Shown: piece after piece, positions 31,306 through 35,007 of the stretch
Position numbering within the stretch: the stretch's first letter is position 1
Layout: each line of letters begins with the position of its first letter
Source of the DNA: AG25 sp035604455
GTDB lineage: Bacteria > Gemmatimonadota > Gemmatimonadetes > Gemmatimonadales > GWC2-71-9
Assembly (NCBI GenBank): GCA_035604455.1
Contig: DATNIM010000044.1
Coordinates: forward strand, 1-35,007
Direction of reading: 5' to 3'
Length of the DNA stretch: 35,007 bases
The notes under the pieces: generated by a model
Told to the model about the DNA's origin: nothing
The model's input: only the letters and a program-made list of their open reading frames with translations
Databases searched by the model: none
Position numbers and translations under genes: made by a program

Positions 31306-32603
31306 GCGTCGCCGTTGCGCAGGGCGTCGTGTACGACCATCCCTGCTACGAGCGTGAGCACGGCGCGTCCGTAGACGTCGCGGCCGGCGAACGGCGTGTT
31401 GCGGCTCTTTGAGCGAAAGCGCTCCGGGTCGATGCGCCACGGGGTGGTGACGTCGAGAACCACGACGTCGGCCGGTACCCCCGGGGCGAGCGTGCCGCCG
31501 GACAGGCGAAACGCCGCCGCCGGCTGCGTGCTCATGCGGGCGATGAGCTCGGGCAGCGTGAGAACATTGCCTCGCACGAGCGCCGTGTGGACCACGGGAA
31601 ACGCCGTCTCGAGTCCGATTACCCCGAAGGGCGCGTCGTCGAACGCCGCTTCCTTCGCGTCGTAGGCGTGGGGCGCGTGGTCCGACGCGATGCAGTCGAT
31701 CACGCCTGCCTTGAGCGCGTCGCGGAGCGCCGCGACGTCCGCCTCCTCGCGAAGTGGGGGGTTCATCTTCGCGTGCGTGTCGTAGCCCTCGCACGCGAGC
31801 TCCGTGAGCGTGAGATGGTGCGGCGTCACCTCGGCCGTAACCGCGAGGCCCTCATCCTTGGCCCGCCGGATGAGCTCCGCCGAACCACGGGTCGACATGT
31901 GACACAGATGAACATGCCCGCCGGTCAGGTCGGCGAGGAGCAGGTTTCGCGCGACCATGATCTCTTCCGCGCACGAAGGGATCCCCTTCAAGCCGAGGCG
32001 CGCCGCGACGACCCCCTCGTGCATGACACCGCGCGCGGCCAGTGTCCGTTCCTCACAGTGATCGGCGACGGGGATGCCGAAGGTGCGCGCGTACTCGAGC
32101 GCGGTACGCATCAGGTGGCCCGACGAGACCGGTCGGCCGTCGTCCGATACCGCAACCGCCCCCGCGGCAACGAGCTCGCCGAACTCGGCCAAGCGCTCCC
32201 CTAGTTGGCCGACCGAGATGGCGCCGATGGGGTGCACCCGGGCCGCCCGCGCGCGCAGCGACTGGCTGACAATGAAGCCGACCGCCGCTTGGTTATCCGT
32301 GACGGGATCGGTGTTCGGCATGGCGCAGACCGCCGTGAATCCGCCGGCCGCGGCGGCGAGCGCGCCGCTCGCGATCGTCTCCACGTCTTCGCTGCCCGGC
32401 TCCCGGAGGTGGACGTGCAAGTCGACGAGCCCCGGTGCGACCACGGCACCCTTCACCGCCCGCACGTCCGCACCCTCGGGGGTGCCGAGACCGGCACCCA
32501 CGGCCGCGATCTTTCCGTCCTGGACGAGGACGTCAGCGATTTGATCCAAGCCGCGACTGGGATCGATGACCCGCCCGCCCGTCAGGAGGAGGGGGCGCAT
32601 CAC
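31302..32603 (-). CDS. pyrC: Dihydroorotase
   Basis: Cyclises N-carbamoyl-aspartate to dihydroorotate, third step of pyrimidine synthesis. The 433-residue protein is the longer, type I (multifunctional-complex type) enzyme: zinc ligands His63 and His65 in DLHVHLREPG, then CAMPNTDPVTDN, DHCEERTLA, the HHLTLTE region, NPPLREEADV and SDHAPHAYDAKEAAFDDAPFG with the catalytic Asp. GTG at 32603 is followed at once by ATG; the GTG overlaps the pyrB stop (GTGA), so either codon could initiate. Confidence 0.96.
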   Translation of the reverse strand: MMRPLLLTGGRVIDPSRGLDQIADVLVQDGKIAAVGAGLGTPEGADVRAVKGAVVAPGLVDLHVHLREPGSEDVETIASGALAAAAGGFTAVCAMPNTDPVTDNQAAVGFIVSQSLRARAARVHPIGAISVGQLGERLAEFGELVAAGAVAVSDDGRPVSSGHLMRTALEYARTFGIPVADHCEERTLAARGVMHEGVVAARLGLKGIPSCAEEIMVARNLLLADLTGGHVHLCHMSTRGSAELIRRAKDEGLAVTAEVTPHHLTLTELACEGYDTHAKMNPPLREEADVAALRDALKAGVIDCIASDHAPHAYDAKEAAFDDAPFGVIGLETAFPVVHTALVRGNVLTLPELIARMSTQPAAAFRLSGGTLAPGVPADVVVLDVTTPWRIDPERFRSKSRNTPFAGRDVYGRAVLTLVAGMVVHDALRNGDA

Positions 32604-33565
32604 TCGGGGTGCGCGCCGCTCTTCGCGGCGTCGGTCGACTCGGGCCTGCCTCCGGCGAGGAGGTACAGCACGGCCATGCGCACAGCGACGCCGTTCGTGA
32701 CCTGCTCGAGAATCAGGGCCTGGGATCCGTCCGCCACGCGGCTGTCAATCTCAACACCGCGGTTCATGGGCCCCGGGTGGAGGACCGCGATATCTCGGGG
32801 CGCCTTCGCGAGGCGCTCGGCCGTGACGCCGAAGACCCGGTAATACTCCCGAAGCGACGGAATGAAACCCGCTTCCATGCGCTCAAGCTGCAGCCGCAGG
32901 ACGTTGAGGGCGTCGGCCCACTCGATCGCTTCTTCGACGTGGGCGAACACGCGAACTCCGAGCTCTTCGATGCGGCGCGGAAGGAGGGTCCGGGGTCCAC
33001 ACACGGCCACGTCCGCGCCGAGCTTCACCAACCCGAAGATGTCCGAGCGCGCGACCCGGGAATGAAGCACGTCGCCCACGAGACAGACCTTGAGTCCAGC
33101 GATGCGGCCGAAGCGGTTTCGCAGGGTGAGGAGGTCGAGCAGGGCCTGGGTGGGGTGCTCGTGTTGGCCGTCCCCCGCGTTGACAACGTTCGAGCGGATG
33201 CGACGGGCGAGAAAATCCGCCGCCCCAGAGGACGGATGGCGGATCACGACCATGTCGATCCGCATGGCTTCGAGGTTTCGTGCGGTGTCGACGAGCGTCT
33301 CGCCCTTTTGAACGGCGCTCCCGGTGGCGCTCACGTTGACGGTATCTGCCGAGAGACGCTTTTCCGCAAACTCAAACGAAATCCGCGTCCGCGTGGAGGC
33401 CTCAAAGAACAAATTGACGATCGTCTTGCCCCGGAGCGCCGGGACCTTCTTGATGGGCCGCTCGGACACCTCTTTGAACGGCTCCGCAGTGTCGAGCACG
33501 AGGTTGATTTGTTCGGCCGAAAGGGACGCGAGTCCGACGAGATCTTTGCCGAGCGAGTGGGTCAT
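32600..33565 (-). CDS. pyrB: Aspartate carbamoyltransferase catalytic subunit
   Basis: Condenses carbamoyl phosphate with aspartate, the committed step of pyrimidine synthesis. The 321-residue protein has the carbamoyl-phosphate loop FFEASTRTRISFE (STRTR 57-61), the mobile loop SAVQKGETLVDTARNL, NAGDGQHEHPTQALLDL and HPGPMNRGVEI. No pyrI regulatory subunit gene is next to it. ATG at 33565 overlaps the pyrR stop (ATGA), and the stop overlaps pyrC. Confidence 0.97.
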   Translation of the reverse strand: MTHSLGKDLVGLASLSAEQINLVLDTAEPFKEVSERPIKKVPALRGKTIVNLFFEASTRTRISFEFAEKRLSADTVNVSATGSAVQKGETLVDTARNLEAMRIDMVVIRHPSSGAADFLARRIRSNVVNAGDGQHEHPTQALLDLLTLRNRFGRIAGLKVCLVGDVLHSRVARSDIFGLVKLGADVAVCGPRTLLPRRIEELGVRVFAHVEEAIEWADALNVLRLQLERMEAGFIPSLREYYRVFGVTAERLAKAPRDIAVLHPGPMNRGVEIDSRVADGSQALILEQVTNGVAVRMAVLYLLAGGRPESTDAAKSGAHPE

Positions 33566-34110
33566 GGACTCGCCCGCACGAGATCGACCTGGTCGCGACC
33601 GTCGAGCTCCTCCACGAGGACGTCCACCCGGTCGCCCGCGGCGGTCTTCACAGTGGTGCCGACGATGTCCGCCTGAATCGGGAGCTCGCGACCCCCGCGA
33701 TCCACGAGAACACAGAGTGAGATGCGCCGGGGGCGGCCGAAGTCGGTGAGTTCATCGAGTGCAGCGCGGATCGTACGGCCGGTGTAGAGGACATCGTCCA
33801 CGATGACCACGTGCTTCGCCGCGAGGTCGACTGGAATCCGCGTCTCGCCGATCACGGGCTTCGGCCCAACGGTCTCGAGATCGTCGCGGTAGAGGGTGAT
33901 GTCGAGAGCGCCACGCGGCACGACCACACCCTCGTCGTGCTCGATCAGCTTGGCGATGCGGTCCGCGAGCTCGACCCCGCGCCGTTGGATTCCGATGAGG
34001 ACCAGGCGCTCCGTCCCTTGGGCCAGCTCGAGCACTTCGACCGCCATACGCTGAAGCGCCCGCGACAAGGCGCGGGCGTCGAGGAGAGTCGTGCGTTCTG
34101 TCCGAGCCAT
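33562..34110 (-). CDS. pyrR: Bifunctional pyr regulator / uracil phosphoribosyltransferase PyrR
   Basis: Binds UMP and pyr mRNA in Gram-positive bacteria and has uracil phosphoribosyltransferase activity. The 182-residue protein carries the PRPP loop VVIVDDVLYTGRT (101-113), the PyrR-type LIGIQRRGVELADRI near the N-terminus, and TLYRDDLETVG followed by IPVDLAAKHVV. ATG at 34110 starts MARTERTTLLDARALSRAL, normal for PyrR; longer in-frame reading is Arg/Pro-rich and unconserved. Its leader is too short for an attenuator (see promoter), so RNA-based control of this operon is not evident. Confidence 0.95.
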   Translation of the reverse strand: MARTERTTLLDARALSRALQRMAVEVLELAQGTERLVLIGIQRRGVELADRIAKLIEHDEGVVVPRGALDITLYRDDLETVGPKPVIGETRIPVDLAAKHVVIVDDVLYTGRTIRAALDELTDFGRPRRISLCVLVDRGGRELPIQADIVGTTVKTAAGDRVDVLVEELDGRDQVDLVRASP

Positions 34111-34121
34111 CTCTGGGGTCA

Positions 34122-34149
34122 AACCTAACGGCCGGTCGAACGAGGGCAA
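34122..34149 (-). promoter_or_regulatory. pyrR-pyrB-pyrC operon promoter, short leader
   Basis: Minus-strand TTGCCC (34144-34149), 16 bases, TAGGTT (34122-34127). The -10 box is 11 bases from the pyrR ATG, so the leader would be only about 4-5 bases. No PyrR-binding hairpin or terminator is visible. Confidence 0.45.
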
Positions 34150-34237
34150 AGGCCGAGGATCCTCCCAGCGTCCACGCGCTTTCGGGGGCTCAAACGACGG
34201 GCACTCGACTCCTCGCGCGAGAGGGGGTCGCTCGGGG

Positions 34238-34480
34238 TTAGCGATCCGGAGCCGAAGGCCCCTCCTCCGTGCGGCGACATCGCAGTGCACCCGAAGGACA
34301 GCGGGCGACTTGCGCCGCGACTGCATCCGCTGACTCGAGGTCAGGGCGGACCCACCGCTTGCGACTCACGTCGAACACGGCCGGCAGGCCGCGGACGCAC
34401 ACACCCGAGTGGATGCAGACGTTCGGGTCGAAGGTGACCACGATCCCGGGCGCTTCATAGGTTTGCAGCCGACCTTCCAT
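34238..34480 (-). CDS. Small Fe-S protein (divergent 4Fe-4S mono-cluster domain)
   Basis: An 80-residue protein matching the divergent single-cluster ferredoxin-like family: YEAPGIVVTFDPNVCIHSGVCVRGLPAVFD, then ARCPSGALRC. Cysteines are 22, 28, 61 and 68, with His24 also conserved in the motif C-x-H. It probably binds an iron-sulfur cluster and carries or senses electrons; the partner is unknown. ATG at 34480 has an AGGA Shine-Dalgarno 4-7 bases upstream. It is separated from pyrR by 127 bases holding the pyr promoter. Confidence 0.82.
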   Translation of the reverse strand: MEGRLQTYEAPGIVVTFDPNVCIHSGVCVRGLPAVFDVSRKRWVRPDLESADAVAAQVARCPSGALRCRRTEEGPSAPDR

Positions 34481-34528
34481 GTGTATTCCTACGCGTGCGG
34501 GCGACTCGTGGGGAACAGATTGTGGAGT

Positions 34529-34558
34529 ATTGTACCCGGCCGCCAGGACCGCTGGCAG
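34529..34558 (-). promoter_or_regulatory. Promoter of the Fe-S protein gene
   Basis: Minus-strand TACAAT (34529-34534, 5 of 6 matches) with CTGCCA (34553-34558) 18 bases upstream. The predicted leader is about 40 bases and contains the AGGA ribosome site. Confidence 0.5.
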
Positions 34559-34572
34559 GCCCGCAGGGCGGC

Positions 34573-34600
34573 TTGCACTCGACGCCGGGCGGGGTATCAT
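34573..34600 (+). promoter_or_regulatory. Possible promoter of the 34608 gene, leaderless
   Basis: TTGCAC (34573-34578), 16 bases, TATCAT (34595-34600, 5 of 6). Seven bases separate the -10 box from the ATG at 34608, so the expected first transcribed base is the A of ATG. Confidence 0.45.
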
Positions 34601-34607
34601 CTTTCAG

Positions 34608-34964
34608 ATGCAGGCACTCCTACTGATCACCGTGCTCCTGGGTCAGCCGCAAACGCCCGCTCCCCATCGCTGGACCGCGACGAACATCGCGGTCGCGTCG
34701 AGTGCCGCGCTCGGGCTGCTTGTCGACTGGGCGCAGACGCGCCAGGCCCTGCACGAGGGCTTGGCCGAGACGAACCCCGTCCTCGGCCCACATCCCTCGA
34801 CCGCGCGACTCACCGCTTACAACCTCCTGGCCTTGCCTGCCATCACGGGCATCGGGGCAGCCCTGCCCTCGCGCTGGCGTACGCTTTGGTACGCGGCCGT
34901 CACCCTCGTCGAGACCGCAAGTATCACTCGAAACGCGTCGCTGGGGTTGCACATCGGTTTGTAG
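34608..34964 (+). CDS. Small membrane protein of unknown function
   Basis: A 118-residue protein with a signal-like N-terminal helix (MQALLLITVLLGQPQ), a second helix (ATNIAVASSAALGLLVDW), TARLTAYNLLALPAITGIGAAL and WYAAVTLVETASI. The segment ETNPVLGPHPS recalls small membrane proteins that carry an N-P-x-L-G-x-x-P loop between helices; I cannot name the family. ATG at 34608 is preferred to an ATG in the same frame at 34479 because the longer reading lies over the Fe-S gene promoter. The remaining 43 bases to the right edge show nothing recognisable. Confidence 0.68.
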   Translation: MQALLLITVLLGQPQTPAPHRWTATNIAVASSAALGLLVDWAQTRQALHEGLAETNPVLGPHPSTARLTAYNLLALPAITGIGAALPSRWRTLWYAAVTLVETASITRNASLGLHIGL

Positions 34965-35007
34965 GGGCTGCCGTGTGAGAGGTAGGGTTCGCGGCTACCG
35001 CTATTCT

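Noticed and set aside
34211..34226. Palindrome CTCGCGCGAG as terminator of the Fe-S gene
   Set aside because: The stem is only five pairs on each side with no loop and no following T-run. Short GC palindromes are common in this composition.
34111..34237. PyrR-responsive attenuator before pyrR
   Set aside because: A GGGAGG-like stretch was noticed, but it lies upstream of the best promoter and no paired terminator/antiterminator stems were found.

Overview
The window is gene-dense, GC-rich bacterial chromosome (about 35 kb, no stretch over 300 bases without a gene, no tRNA/rRNA, CRISPR or mobile element seen). The gene set (CIRCE-controlled groES-groEL, bacillithiol enzyme BshA, Bat/MoxR operon, roadblock protein, type III pantothenate kinase, ScpA/ScpB, a HEAT-repeat protein with a characteristic N-terminal domain, and many GTG starts) fits a Gram-negative, probably aerobic bacterium of the Gemmatimonadota type. 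That taxon is an inference from memory of gene content, not the result of a search.

Layout. 1-897 (minus): a lipoprotein followed by the start of serS, which runs off the left edge. 989-5902 (plus): roadblock/LC7 protein, CheY-like receiver, mannose-1-phosphate guanylyltransferase, GlmU-like sugar nucleotidyltransferase/hexapeptide protein, then a membrane Ser/Thr kinase. 5904-8465 (minus): a small secreted protein and the groES-groEL operon with a perfect CIRCE operator and a hairpin after groEL. 8503-29445 (minus): about 21 kb of head-to-tail genes with almost no gaps. In transcription order they are site-2 protease, scpA, scpB, rsuA/rluB-type pseudouridine synthase, HEAT protein, moxR, DUF58, an anchored helper protein, batA, a batB-batC fusion, a batD-batE fusion, mutL, miaA, bshA, a membrane protein, birA, coaX, a UbiA prenyltransferase, two membrane proteins, an NlpC/P60 protein and a lipoprotein. 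29584-29847 (plus): rpsT, apparently starting at CTG. 29844-34110 (minus): pyrR-pyrB-pyrC, a class II aldolase-like gene and a coiled-coil zinc-ribbon protein. 34238-34480 (minus): a small Fe-S protein. 34608-34964 (plus): a small membrane protein.

How the genes work together. Most of the window is housekeeping: protein folding, pyrimidine synthesis, chromosome condensation, mismatch repair, tRNA/rRNA modification, CoA and biotin cofactor use, and thiol synthesis. The most distinctive accessory module is moxR-DUF58-helper-batA-batBC-batDE (17635-25321), an envelope AAA+/von Willebrand A system in which four normally separate proteins are fused into two. It is translationally coupled to a HEAT protein upstream and mutL downstream.

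Three themes recur. First, at least sixteen neighbouring gene pairs share a 4-base ATGA or GTGA start/stop overlap, so translation is likely coupled over long distances. Second, divergent intergenic regions carry recognisable promoters (TTGAC[C/T], 17-18 bp, TAnnTT) placed so close to the start codon that several transcripts should be leaderless or nearly so. Third, rpsT has a strong Shine-Dalgarno but a CTG start. I see no clearly undescribed defence or mobile system; the most unusual items are the Bat fusions, the altered MutL metal motif, the possible UbiA-like relic and the initiation signals.
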